This document shows positions 49,401 to 52,101 of a stretch of 64,000 bases of DNA, in pieces; the stretch's first letter is position 1; each line of letters opens with the position of its first letter. The notes under the pieces are model-generated. The model saw only the letters and a program-made list of their open reading frames with translations. It was not told the origin of the DNA and made no database searches. Source of the DNA: Sphaerolaimus hirsutus (Eukaryota > Nematoda > Chromadorea > Monhysterida > Sphaerolaimidae). The stretch lies in NCBI GenBank assembly GCA_964036195.1, contig OZ038450.1, positions 19,807,208 to 19,871,207 of the forward strand, in the 5' to 3' direction. The position numbers and the translations under genes are program-made.

Positions 49401-51483
49401 TTTAAACCCCCTCTCACCCCCCGCACAGGTCCTCTGTTCCGTCTCATCAGACTCATCAATAATCCTCTGGGACACCCGAATTTCACCCACCCAGTCGGAC
49501 AGCACGTGCATCCGGGTGCCGCAGGCGCACCACGGCACTGACGTGAACGTGTGCAGTTGGAATAGATTGCACGGTGCGAGTTTGATTGTGACTGGAGGGG
49601 ATGATGGCGTTTTGAATGTGTGGGATTTGAAGGGGATTCAGGTGGGTTTTGTTGGGCGATTTGGTTTTGAGTTTTTCTGTCGCTTAGCGTTGTTCCGTGG
49701 TGGGTCAGACGTTCTGGCCTTTCGTTTCAACCGTTTCACTCTGATTATGTTTTTTGATCGATTTTTTATGCAAATAACGGGTATTTTTGTCAATTTTTGA
49801 CAAAAAATACCTTTGTCACATCAATCAATCCGTGCAATTATCGGCTGGCGTCACTGCGAACTGTCACAACACCCACCCCCACCCAATTTTACAGTCAAAT
49901 AGCCCTGTAGCCACATTCAAACACCACACTGGCCCCATAACATCCGTGCACTGGTGCCCCGGTGAAAACGATGGGACAGTGTTCTCGGCGACTGGTGAAG
50001 ACAATCAGACCACATTGTGGGATTTGAGTGTGGAAAGTGATGAAGTCAGGAATGAGGGAGTGGAGGGCGCGAGGTTGGTGGATTTGGGTGGTTTTGACAT
50101 TTATGTAGTTGTCATGCTATTTGGTTGGAACTGTAATATGATTAGTGTTGTAAAAATTGGGTTTTTCAGAAAATATAATTTGATAAAGACTTTTGAAAAT
50201 ATCTCTAAAAATATAATAAAATTGAATCTCTGAAAAAAGGGGGAGGAAATATAAATAATATGAATGATAGATTTTTTTAAATTTTCATCTCATCAAATAA
50301 AAAATTATGTATAAAATCTGTATATATTGTTTATTTCCTTATATTTAAAAAATATTATTATGAAATATGATTTGATTGATTGCCTCAAGATGATTTCACT
50401 GAACAGAAAAATGTTCGACTAGATTTCAATTTATCATGTAAATTACCATTTTTGGAAATCCTTTTAACAAATATAACCGTGGTATTTTTATACTCGAGTA
50501 ATTGGGCCCACACACACACTAGTTGACATCGCAAATTCGCGTCAACTCAGTTTCAATTGAATAAAACAAGAAGTTTGTAAAAAGCATCACACTTAACGCG
50601 AACAATGAAAATGAAGTGTCATTATGTAAAATTAACTATGCTCTATCAGATAGATAGGTTGAAATCACAGTTAGGGTTCAAACGGGATTGACTTTTCGGG
50701 ATCGGGATCGGGATTCACTTTTTGAGATTTCGGGATCGGGATTGGGGTTTCGGGATCGGGATCGGGATTGGTTTTTTGAGATTTCGGGATCGGGATCGGG
50801 ATTGGCCGGGATTGGGGTCACGGGATCGGGATTGGGATAAGCATTTTTCCGGGATCGGGATTGGGTTCTAAGGATAGATATTTTCGCCATTTTTCTGGCA
50901 TTCACAGTTGTTCATAAAGGTCTCAAAACACTGTTGGATGCCAGAAAAGTGGCATAAAATTGACACTGGGGGTTTGCATCCACTTTTTTGCATGCAAAAA
51001 CGTCATTATTTCACTTTTTATAATTTCCACTAATTTTTCCGGGATCGGGATCCCGGACTTGGGAGTTTCTCGGGATCGGGATCGGGATTTGAAAACTTTC
51101 GGGATCGGGATCGGGATTGGTATTTTTGAGATTTCGGGATCGGGATCGGGATTGGGGTTTCGGGATCGGGATCGGGATCGGGACTGGTAAATCCCGGAAT
51201 TTCACGGGATCCGGGATCGGGATCCCGTTTGAACCCTAATCACAGTATCGCTTAAATTCAGTTGACATTTAGTTGACACGGATTCAGTTGACATCCAGTG
51301 TGTGGGGGTCCATTTCGTCACCCGATTTTTTCCAGCGCGGAATCCACAGTGCCGCCACAGCTGCTTTTCGTGCACATGGGACAGGAGCAAGTGAAGGAAG
51401 TGCGATTTCACCCGAATTTACTGAACACTACTATCACTACCGCGGTTGATGGTTTTAACATTTTCAGAACTATTTCTCTGTAA
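8466..51483 (+). CDS. GRWD1: GRWD1, glutamate-rich WD40-repeat histone-binding / ribosome-assembly protein
   Basis: Exons: 8466-8528, 8584-8677, 42163-42322, 42575-42732, 42911-42974, 43500-43674, 48885-49051, 49429-49641, 49895-50087, 51350-51483. The order matches the whole family: VYVPGKSRPLKTGEEWDYD; HPCLSFDPV and LVCGTQAARPRDNE (N-terminal histone-binding segment); a Ser/Asp-rich linker; RIPHHGGVNRIR; then WD40 blades FSGHLSEGFAVDWSP, GGVWHVDQRPYV, SVEDLQWSP, DVNVCSWN, GGDDGVLNVWDL, VATFKHHTGPITSVHW; and the C-terminus LLFVHMGQEQVKEVRFHPN to IFRTISL. The family binds histones and ribosomal precursors in nucleus and nucleolus. Intron 2 is 33.5 kb because of a retroelement. Exon 3 (near 42192) and exon 4 (about 42655-42680) each appear to switch frame once, equal to one extra base each; this is either sequence error or early decay. 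All other junctions are in phase. A possible polyadenylation signal lies near 52031. Confidence 0.88.
8972..9043. repeat. Near-perfect 72-nt hairpin in GRWD1 intron 2
   Basis: Two 32-nt arms (8972-9003 and 9012-9043) differ at one position and enclose an 8-nt loop. The arms begin TAAACAGCGTTCGGATCAGG. It could be a tiny foldback element or a small-RNA hairpin. Confidence 0.85.
11471..11534 (+). repeat. Conserved-loop hairpin, LTR copy 1
   Basis: Outer arms CTGACG...CGTCAA and CCACC...GGTGA pair around the core CCAGA-CCTATGCC-TCTGG. It is repeated in the 3' LTR at about 37527-37590. Confidence 0.85.
11673..11749 (+). repeat. Conserved-loop hairpin, LTR copy 2
   Basis: CTATGGTAATT pairs perfectly with AATTACCATAG, and ATCACC with GGTGAT, around CCAGA-CCTACGCC-TCTGG. 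It is repeated in the 3' LTR at about 37729-37805. Confidence 0.88.
12292..12365 (+). repeat. Conserved-loop hairpin, LTR copy 3
   Basis: Core CTCC-A-GAAG-CCTACGTC-CTTC-GGAG pairs; the outer arms are weaker. Repeated in the 3' LTR at about 38348-38421. Confidence 0.7.
13172..13208 (+). promoter_or_regulatory. Candidate LTR core promoter (TATA box plus initiator)
   Basis: ATAAAAG at 13172 lies 32 bp upstream of an initiator-like TCAGTC at 13203. Transcription from here would put the gag-pol ATG (13877) about 670 nt downstream, inside the transcript. The same pair is present in the 3' LTR at about 39228-39264. Confidence 0.5.
13877..25114 (+). CDS. Retrotransposon gag-pol frame (3745 codons)
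   Basis: One continuous frame. Residues about 1-309 lie in the LTR and match nothing I know. About 1560-1800 looks like gag capsid (FSGKTSVDVSQWLAQFTAK, then coiled coil). Two CCHC zinc knuckles lie near residues 1918 (CDKCKMSGHTTEEC) and 1956 (CFKCNKPGHFSREC). The protease motif LADTGAELSAIP is near 2304. Reverse transcriptase runs from about 2700 with CVDYRRVN near 2753 and FYLDDVLV near 2854. RNase H starts near 3001 (HTDASRSGLGAVLS). Integrase has its zinc region near 3343-3380, catalytic positions in HMDVLK, VTDNGSEF and ALVERFNRT, and a GPY/F-like C-terminal segment (YIGPYRILEI). The first 1500 residues are far longer than a usual gag lead. Four hairpin copies in the non-LTR part are read in one frame. 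Confidence 0.9.
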   Translation: MMEVAFICLHSSNVQLSVFEAWASLVSVSESTPSSEGFWEVDDLEPGPAFDSFEPVSEVFQIQRRATYAEKVQGADDFVIDSVLPNGEVIGDASQQWLLDHLIMEPAFIEPGICGVFEKTAERLKKTVQPRNLWYLVGKRGKLQPHVIRRKLLQFARPDFVSCGNQVDRKAQKPTSFGVARSKGTKLVKFGRQVSRARGKRRACRTIVDRPVDIMPLVELSELCDHLAGALPSFVVPHVQKVTKSPARCCTFGVIRQDGLHERSVESSDGNGHCPRCCYLAHNGDVARTEGLSYCIGDKVARPGGLLYYIGGPTEGHGTVLHPPFTPPSHRTHSHPPRVQGVVFQLSPMLPCTYWNHKCWLLRKRFERLKCVSRAYYRLISWHTAPSMLQQSQISKFERLRYTMPWRRFLMRILKFPKSFSYPASVNCQFKTFETVDGEPELCQSCEKYVTTDYSYDSFDYQYLYLSVDDGAPWSFDDFEQSTVLSSSPCASIDTDSLKCQTYVSGIVGQCQFEHDVDLAAGQYSYLPADDGASGSSDDFEFSTEWSLSSHASIDSDSLKCQADVSGIVGHGQFEHSVDLAASQPSTLDDSTCDTDVALEHVCSTTLSAAQSFQTVFIEDSLNSFEIIDDYMADPAAVSGAHTTPDANDNYMVHAADINMLQYNSSLGVVTRRRGNSNQQSFFELDGRERARPVGQWASTSRHGVTCSDVGDSVGSRDRMSDLATPAYTAEPGMSYVNESRDTVLRRPHEEFPHATSSPCLSIQSPSRPPTSVCDLSTPVKPPPSNPVNSPQPQPFTGPVRQHRELLTNNQSEIDTMISPLQQACEPTKLWDHLKPSDQCIGDVLQPFEKLLSELDPEINKLDQLLFDLATVTPSDPSQQTTLDNVTSALMTLRTWSQAMLPFRGSLQDSIDRTLSVHLKPRVDSLAGDLQSLLSNFCADANARTKAPVDVTTPAQRQASQQVLAASDPGPARPQSRAYPVQCALAFVQSVLLVSAQSARDWTTLRSQIQSKSTAGVFGLENKGVSQTVRAAALRSLTEAWVYLDVHRTGFSTYMPLLGTLPETARYAMAQFHGCIAEGIRLNHAFADILPEIKRQVNGPVARKTRKELLAHLGNTLDSARDLLCRLENLDFAQYNALCAMHIGRVSDRCTPQKCRLVCQNLLNNIGFGLDWLHQLRGKTPVSTPKPQPSRVLEPHQSTHQPSMYTTPLNRSISTLPPAWNNVLVAHLMSPDPMRRLATHQWPPDPSIKVQTDPPRIVLTDLSMHAWVEPVGPEFSVGPVAELDVKTTWVGRILPTVGIMDTPWAIIDPRNTDLVRAYSKLLIAAYFESEYIFQLVFRYGWFPDSLLTAFQRCAFLVQKLVDTLDRSIKHGETVGITDTYPLPEQYHINGRFLYKLASDARRDYIQVGANYNKLARRYGAVPVHTTPMLPIDRNNRFEHSRRRLQLPTAQNAHSQMVRVTNSGSYDANVDMIQPDDVGTRDNQYDFLLSHQGYQQPDSAGGAPVPAAVQAPQRLYHTGHQHTGRLSVPPAHPSSSVAPTSALDQLKSEMDQKYANMRDQMEAMNANMRALLDQRRAQSRAQPQVSQPNVSNDPPSTTTSSDEDLAKRIKKLKMLGCPMFSGKTSVDVSQWLAQFTAKCKICKIASDEEMALTLAAVLEHDAATLCYGQPQEVQTSFTKLESALKAHFGQAKHVLATCRAITLMNWKPNDTIDTVRRRLMTESAQLKNVNHSERELRMIEGFLHALGQHNSELRQLVELNSAALESFDKLIQHAKVAQQSLENRKLEQDRSAKDTEFKRMRDELSQLRQQMSSARMGDNRQQLGGGMLAGQRPMFRPPMDMRQNPRFAFPPPQAQPSAQPPFNAQRMPFRPQRDIPPMRLPPAVQGPRFAPRPTVDVGPPVVAIDKPGRQPPNAYKSYFCDKCKMSGHTTEECGRRATGPTPSGPAPAQTPREPLKCFKCNKPGHFSRECPENTPAQNVNELYAQYDIIPDDQIGYTDLQDDLVDGVADPNDLQGYYNEYPSETMHQYQYDYSDMVPPETDALAEEENDVRVNFLGSCPELYNHSDSTPISYFDVCVTQWVDTSTTEPKGAAPKCQAYVPGTARALSDSVTGRRPTVSFCKTLTGVPQVDHVCDSIPHPSIPEIRIQSCEPDQTSALAVTTQKSQAYGPGIRDTAGTDDLEHVVLSSPKTVPTQTSTWTPSINMFRPINPATHTSVVAALDLSTSDAGRETCRDRRKYYWEQLSPDLGVKRMEYQCNAAQVVVTEPLGARLQSGKMTRPKHTVRDLITPSIYHRAVIQGVGPYLVLADTGAELSAIPVSLLEQIESLSGKCLDRRIFQLEKPLVCKGYTGHKHTLLYSIQLTVSIGTETRRINFAISFEGTQCIIGIGDYAKFWFLPICPGACMTRPVMHSNKRYLIPGDEPCLLYEGEIPYVDTGLRTGAIAKSGENIPEAIERVQSSNIYTVGSLLEPYLTPKTDVNRLCSSSPVPYFSPSKGTGAVGVVATENWVCPPRSVSYVPAELTGDPQEILTTVLFSPHAHFSENFENTLLPLENGNELFVPFANHSDKEMVLFACQSLGWAEEVVVEPTNDFHMNELAVEFADVWWQTVQTPLCKALGEANLASTHVEPPEDPVITAQSPPETRLHQLGKILDEGVFSHLPLEKQQVLRDWLLERHHIFSLSDFDMGDTGDIIYHPIETGNSPPIQQKVRRLAIGLRKEVERQVQLWLKLGIIEPSVSPWASPIVPVRKKNGALRLCVDYRRVNLVTKRDCFALPNCADLIDMAGLVHPQYFSSLYLASGYLQMRIDPRDIPKTAFTSHVGLFQYKFMPFGLVNAPASFSRLIANVLAGLDPDRVHFYLDDVLVCAETEERMYSLLDDVFARFDRYTLKVGIKKCEFFKERVNFLGCVLTREGIEMQQSKITTIQNYPVPVTTKEIRRFLGMCSFYRRWVEGFSFITRPLHLKIQGAKTTWDDECQAAFEELKKRLVEGPILAYPKEGRPFILHTDASRSGLGAVLSQMDDAGRHRVVAYGSCALKGAEKRYNTTELECLAIVWSLKYWKHYLTQQEVIIVTDHRTLTWALENRSENPRLDKWYVFLMAYQPKIIFKRGSENSVADALSRIAESVNFHKWTEDHLQGKFDPEEVPAGICPLSTFTDKWQAHPLNQPEPDLSEYAAVEITKISDEIHYEWHPPLGVGHIQSLDNIPHPANQDRTPKANTPSIFEAKSTPIERFNMTGKDVDVIRDAGLTTDGIVGSTLESVAEETQKFWQRIIKGQEDDPDTQSIKLFLTTRQYTKHARFNTWLDRNYSGFCVAHDVLWFMGNASRRACLVVPIEITSELCERFHSWGHPAGLKLSMWLRIYFWWFTLTMDAHRAVDKCLECATRTGQGRKRLNPLTPISVVAEPFFRIHMDVLKMPMSQNGFQYVLVLQDAFTKYPCAYALRLKDAETVAYHFMQFVSDHGVPQVLVTDNGSEFCNAILHGLTQFWGTDHRKTTVYRPQANALVERFNRTLLDMLAKMCTLRPTDWDEWLAPALYWYRAIPHASTGESPHFLATGRDMPLPGDTSFLETSQLVYNEHPKYHERIVQYTREAWKIAKELIDLAQAQQKVQYDKKCKPLTFEVGQRVWYLAEGVVTGPAYKLAHPYIGPYRILEIKGKTAKIKRIDQCDAAAIRVNLDKLLPVKDSVASGAIWTGRALRKVREVPLESELPTHDVSGEKADTGVTPGDKPLSDDGMVLRSGNRVRANSK
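14370..14445 (+). repeat. Conserved-loop hairpin, LTR copy 4 (inside the gag-pol frame)
   Basis: Core CTC-A-GAAG-CCTACGTC-CTTC-GGAG, with GACC and AGCT arm matches. Repeated in the 3' LTR at about 40426-40501. Confidence 0.7.
14806..14821 (+). other. Primer binding site, tRNA-Gln type
   Basis: TGGAGGTCCCACCGAG starts one base after the 5' LTR. It is complementary to the CCA end plus acceptor and T stem of animal tRNA-Gln, which ends ...CTCGGTGGGACCT-CCA. The gag-pol frame is open straight through it. Confidence 0.85.
15332..15430 (+). repeat. Conserved-loop hairpin within gag-pol (a)
   Basis: Arms CAATTGATACTG and CACTGTCAATTG-like sequences pair around CCAGA-CCTACGTC-TCTGG. Read as protein it gives KCQTYVSGI. 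Confidence 0.85.
15530..15606 (+). repeat. Conserved-loop hairpin within gag-pol (b)
   Basis: CAATTGACAGTGAC pairs with GTCACGGTCAATT around CCAGG-CCGACGTC-TCTGG. Read as KCQADVSGI. It is a diverged tandem relative of the copy 180 bp upstream. Confidence 0.85.
20120..20205 (+). repeat. Conserved-loop hairpin within gag-pol (c)
   Basis: CTGAGC pairs with GCTCAG around CCAGG-CCTACGTC-CCTGG. Read as KCQAYVPGT. Confidence 0.8.
20330..20410 (+). repeat. Conserved-loop hairpin within gag-pol (d)
   Basis: CGCGGTAACCACG pairs with CGTGATACCGCG around CCCAAG-CCTACGGC-CCTGGG. Read as KSQAYGPGI. Confidence 0.82.
25231..25275 (+). repeat. Internal copy of the polypurine tract and LTR edge
   Basis: AAGGGGGGAGGAGTGTGATG, then CGGTATAGTATGTAAT, closely repeats the sequence leading into the 3' LTR at 37453-37521. 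Similarity stops after the first six LTR bases. This marks the border between the gag-pol half and the accessory half. Confidence 0.7.
25858..25911 (+). other. Stem-loop in the retroelement spacer
   Basis: GTCCTC...GAGGAC and GCGAGAGACACG...CGTGTCTCTCGC form a two-part perfect stem with an 8-nt loop. Its loop differs from that of the conserved hairpin family. Confidence 0.6.
26148..26232 (+). repeat. Conserved-loop hairpin in the spacer
   Basis: TGCTGATGA pairs with TCATCAGCC around CCCAAG-CCTACGTC-CCTGGG. Confidence 0.85.
27150..32111 (+). CDS. Accessory retroelement frame A (1653 codons, function unknown)
   Basis: A long frame starting MAQAHASTSVYNDAG, GC-richer than the gag-pol half and with even codon use, so it looks like a maintained gene. 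I recognise no family. The 900-1030 region (RRCWLSALAVHYGIPTVMLY, then VVVVVGDDWYLHDIEFGQ) has an alternating strand/helix look with a late His and faintly recalls OTU- or papain-like peptidase folds, but no clear catalytic Cys motif is visible. No transmembrane or envelope-type segment is evident, so it is not a normal env. Its end overlaps the start of the next frame; I cannot tell whether this is a working arrangement. Confidence 0.7.
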   Translation: MAQAHASTSVYNDAGVLWDVSHSAGLIRRDQGVLDTPGSVKVSPQPFELGNHFASFSPMAFGEALRSGNHRLLDQALLRDGNMLLRDCKLPTLGDAADRLCEVLTLSASNGLPPKLFLTPRRNDDWYLADVAGLQLAERMLFAVQSHVSTIKNPNQEVVQAIATLTPEMFVYPVKAPGDRRFGFRSLVDYVSEDPFDGWMHTRAAFVRKFRQIWACRPGDPIVQVFIQNARQLSNLGERLPAVGEGQPDAIAISLGYGKFRNGHEKRPFLASFCFPNRVVVHCPIALLRDSVGSWTPLARKLLFAHDNANSVRLYASETERATIAEMTSASFPHCNTTGVTTTTTQWLSAIPVLENVLLSVDEFRVDYGDDCTDISVEGLVAAAWQLFSGQMLRCPIGSRHTPFGTVTMPVDDAWCVGASSPVPTDLPFVLELQGYRAQTILDLFIFACWNPIRSPVARPIVAVDHFRAIGDDGGTGFMPTHDMDLAGHRLSQRYPPKQLRQSALIFGERNQRPAPLNPRLSWLEDVVVTYLGKILYRLLATGSSVERQWCLSPFNRSPANGVEWCDWLTRMREAFKFLDTTLRVLWRLREIVPGVLTSTLASYLAAGNQASFKTLVVLLPRVFQYVNWFFMMLTRSDEPSMETMMSVCMRTLWRKLKFARQVTPGDGSPPRLAISLDLSQNGIFVTTDAPMSTLRWKLAAPLSRALLDYTQCFLEWVNYTRNQQLANIEYKPRPLPLLKAHVYTRATFLLWQGPPPYRHDEPELRLKRKLSDNEPRGIPRIDRAVYYGNARAHLEAVGTGRLCDTTPLLDALEQSSRANVYGPLPLANIEDTAKHPLLRWQRPTIPWFRPPSEFGITHPGVPPRWVLDSNYWAFMNHGRGAWDTVAASEGVFYLLPMCAGTLSPLLACMHILRQAHAPSADFPARLVATVSAMAKVEWLDVVMGKAEIPRRCWLSALAVHYGIPTVMLYSENSTPPNAFSIYGHGTQTALHCQCAVVVVVGDDWYLHDIEFGQVRCVSPRGRCTGLIETHILDEANLPQDTLERIAANHSSISHYSRGQPQGATVEWTVWTLVCELNRIHYGWVAPPEDALLSTLATKACPLEKALRDLQVQGASPAEIRALNYFQALIMHVGLVGPRIARPEQPANIGAAPLGSPLCNVADETSRLAVLLVTDWCPRDLTSRSIERNMRIFQPYGECPLPSGVPAKSTLDRIIFGQQQAWDLRQQYFAMLLRAPACESDVPVRFGASVPYQLSRARPTLSFEDVWGMLSAVRDQVAPAELDQPSLAACPVPARFDVIHNTDQWFQRLRTYGDANASPQEEIQSREARDPNPVRTWLNSYFDENATVEDVEGFRDARYSSAPNRLVDPFFDPHTRPVQRLESGVCTWDFGLVGPRALPGPDDPRRHILGPNESVDEGMSSAAASEAGPLEIALPMEIAAEGGASDAGVSADHVPVDWLQEVEAANRAEGAYRLRIVPLQPVCNQLAKEVSEHEIDETIRVTARTLLSHDYARGTERLQALGFSDTAVWSSFGLVEPLEPEAYHVPEVGEGPFDNLGPIPVRDEYVPPAAFVQPGGEIQVASIRLPENSFPTCEQALVGSATTRRNISLLTRTWCWVSRIASPTFTTIGPLRVVRFTFGAGRLGIQWRSVMRT
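31925..33970 (+). CDS. Accessory retroelement frame B with NADAR (YbiA-like) domain
   Basis: A 681-codon frame. Residues about 397-527 carry the NADAR/DUF1768 pattern in order: FFSGDSPLGNFFHAQI (family FS-N-F block), SSEHLYQVLQ (family SSEH-Q block, near residue 425), a Trp-rich helix with MHAVLRLKLATCPAYRDAL, and IEASPYDPFWGIRQG (family EAS-D--WG-G block, near 516). The Glu and His of SSEH and the EAS/D-WG residues are retained. Known NADAR proteins cleave N-glycosidic bonds: a riboflavin-pathway intermediate in YbiA, or ADP-ribose from guanine bases in toxin-immunity relatives. The residues before and after are unrecognised. The C-terminus is basic (ANKATRRMHRLRQARTK). Confidence 0.78.
   Translation: MRTGAGWFRDHQAKYITFDTDLVLGIENSIPYFYYNRPIEGRAIHVWRREAWYPMAQRYEDLTPSHVDALLGLFQQYIAATVRGVDVRPFFNVEEEELQLVNNVGVPVAGPLDDQPDHWLNKAFGEAELARLQAIARTRGHYDPGWSPRHPLRRPMSEWLRPEGTYTPGWERVHVQNVPLPLRPLYTEMLMSHSLDEFNYVPTVGRSLIHFLNEFEDGGPDKNFEVPVPPSVFPDPAQVRPTLPIGHRYFSTGANSSLTRCILNWLTSWRNQWELLRVLVLSNEEWAEYRVRFPGSPASWTRWQDQFRHESLDQLRLRLRETQDVFTRFLLRAKILCATSKGSSDLVLQSTLQTALGRWLDFRLNILRLLALDDSRGLVRPRVHAGKGMISIDRHHVYLFFSGDSPLGNFFHAQIPLMGDLHVPSSEHLYQVLQLIFSGDHDLIVPLLQHSDPADCKRQMTAWRRAGTIARWRVRQREWHECGLAVATMHAVLRLKLATCPAYRDALANNPDTVFIEASPYDPFWGIRQGMTSPVLWTNVESWGANWLGRLHMAMAGQLARGAAQRPWPVLSLNELVVSILAKCKGAVQRPAPVRPLPTALLNEIARCDAVGRYAPGAAPVTILTVPFAEGQDPRILTKQQVALGQRPIPQLAIIEREPNVPRGANKATRRMHRLRQARTK
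33977..35480 (+). repeat. Array of nine conserved-loop hairpins
   Basis: Nine long imperfect palindromes about 70-105 bp each: 33977-34081, 34131-34200, 34238-34315, 34414-34496, 34529-34596, 34712-34798, 34962-35052, 35254-35332 and 35401-35478. Each has the same loop, CCTACGTC or a one-base variant, closed by short stems such as CCAAG/CTTGG or CCAGA/TCTGG. Outer arms differ between copies yet pair within each copy. All point the same way. The 34.7 and 35.0 kb copies share about 100 bp of flanking sequence, so local duplication has occurred. Confidence 0.9.
36018..36585 (+). CDS. Two short successive accessory frames of the retroelement
   Basis: A short frame begins MDQNQNAGHTHCLTMSV at 36018, and a second stretch (about 36273-36585) reads SSESVLLWGSTAFGNDQPLL to the end GNFVDIKLQF. 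Both look protein-like and lie between the hairpin array and the polypurine tract. I recognise no family. Confidence 0.4.
36744..36812 (+). repeat. Conserved-loop hairpin, most distal copy
   Basis: TTGGGTGC...GCACCCA and GGTC...GACC pair around CCAAG-CCTACGTC-CCTGG. Confidence 0.85.
36813..37452 (+). other. Non-coding 3' part of the retroelement
   Basis: T-rich sequence with no convincing frame or repeat, leading into the polypurine tract. Confidence 0.5.
37450..37515 (+). other. Polypurine tract region before the 3' LTR
   Basis: AAAAGGGGGGAGGAAGTG lies about 50 bp before the LTR, separated by a spacer ending GGTATAGTA. The same tract plus spacer ending occurs internally at 25.23 kb. Confidence 0.65.
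37516..40860 (+). repeat. 3' LTR (3345 bp)
   Basis: Matches the 5' LTR over its full, equal length with about three substitutions seen by eye. It repeats the four LTR hairpins and the start of the gag-pol frame (from 39933), which here runs out into flanking DNA. The flanking foldback transposon resumes at 40861. Confidence 0.9.
41632..42135. mobile_element. hAT-like MITE, GATAGATAGC family, copy 1
   Basis: Ends CAGGGGT and ACCCCTG, perfect duplication ATCCAACC. It ends 27 bp upstream of GRWD1 exon 3, so its duplication and poly-C run form part of the branch/acceptor region. Confidence 0.88.
42733..42910 (+). mobile_element. Introner-like inverted-repeat element forming GRWD1 intron 4
   Basis: The whole 178-bp intron is one element. 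Inner ends CAGACCCTGTAAAATGCCCTG-type and complement; the donor CAG|GTGCCA and the acceptor CCCCCAG|G lie at its edges. Splicing joins NRI-R-AAKLAEN in frame. A 4-bp CAGG occurs at both edges. Confidence 0.75.
43675..44403. other. Left part of GRWD1 intron 6
   Basis: No gene. From about 44060 there are short related units (TTTCGTTCCAAAAGTGCGTC, GTATCTCCACC), whose complement occurs at the other end of the intron, at 48851-48881. Confidence 0.5.
44897..45431. mobile_element. hAT-like MITE, GATCCC-repeat family, copy 2
   Basis: Same ends. Flanking 8-mers TACATGAG and TCCATGAG differ at one base. In GRWD1 intron 6. Confidence 0.88.
45478..46049. mobile_element. GGAAACGG-rich hAT-like element
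   Basis: Ends TAGGGTGTCAA and TTGTCACCCTA, with flanks GCGTGCC/GCATGCC. The interior is degenerate repeats of GCCGGAAAAACTGAAAATT. Confidence 0.75.
46131..46733. mobile_element. hAT-like MITE, GATCCC-repeat family, copy 3
   Basis: Same ends, perfect duplication TCCTGAGT. In GRWD1 intron 6. Confidence 0.9.
47242..47723. mobile_element. hAT-like MITE, GATAGATAGC family, copy 2
   Basis: Ends CAGGGGTA and TACCCCTG, perfect duplication ACTAGTGT. In GRWD1 intron 6. Confidence 0.88.
47865..48350. mobile_element. hAT-like MITE, GATCCC-repeat family, diverged copy 4
   Basis: GATCCC arrays and the middle block (TTTTCTGGCATCCA) are present, but the ends are eroded. An older relative of the other copies. 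Confidence 0.7.
50509..51311. mobile_element. GTTGACA inverted-repeat element, interrupted
   Basis: GGGCCCACACACACACTAG with GTTGACATC at the left; GTTGACATCCAGTGTGTGGG at the right. Split by the GATCCC MITE at 50672-51238. GRWD1 intron 9. Confidence 0.65.
50672..51238. mobile_element. hAT-like MITE, GATCCC-repeat family, copy 5
   Basis: Same ends, perfect duplication ATCACAGT. Nested in an older GTTGACA-rich element in GRWD1 intron 9. Confidence 0.9.
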
Positions 51484-52101
51484 AGTAGCATTTTTTATTT
51501 TGCGTGTGGTGAATACTTTGTTCAATCGGAAGTTTTATGCGTTTTTGTTGCGTTTTTTTGCTTTGGTACCAATGTACACTGTGTTGAATCAGCATTCATC
51601 AGTGTCTGGTCCATTTTAGTAAATTCTATAGAATGCCGTTTTTGGAGGGTATGGGCAGAGTTATTGATTAAGGTTGGGAAAACTGCTTTCAAATGTGACC
51701 CTTTAAAAAAAGCAATCTTTCAAAAAGTGCTACAATGGATATAAAAAATGGAACAAAAAAACTGGTCGAATCTAGCATTGATTAATTGTATGGAAATATG
51801 TATTCACGCATAAAATATATTTGTTTTTATTTTTTATTTTGTTCGGTTATTATTGTTCAATTTTTGGTGAATGTTGTATTTATTTGCTGGTATTCCATTA
51901 GAATTCTAGTTTGTTATTTCACAAAGTTTGAATATAAATGAATTTTGACGAAATGGCATGATTGTCGTATATATACCTTTCTGAAATAGCGTCTTCACAC
52001 GTCGCTAATGCGTGATTTTATTTCAAATTTCAATAAATAATATCTTTTTCAACTTTTACTTTTATGTTTGAAAAAATATTTGACAGTTTTTACGGTCTAC
52101 A
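51484..52101. other. GRWD1 3' region / POLK upstream region
   Basis: AT-rich, no frame or known repeat. AATAAA near 52031 may be the GRWD1 polyadenylation signal. The POLK promoter should also lie here. Confidence 0.4.
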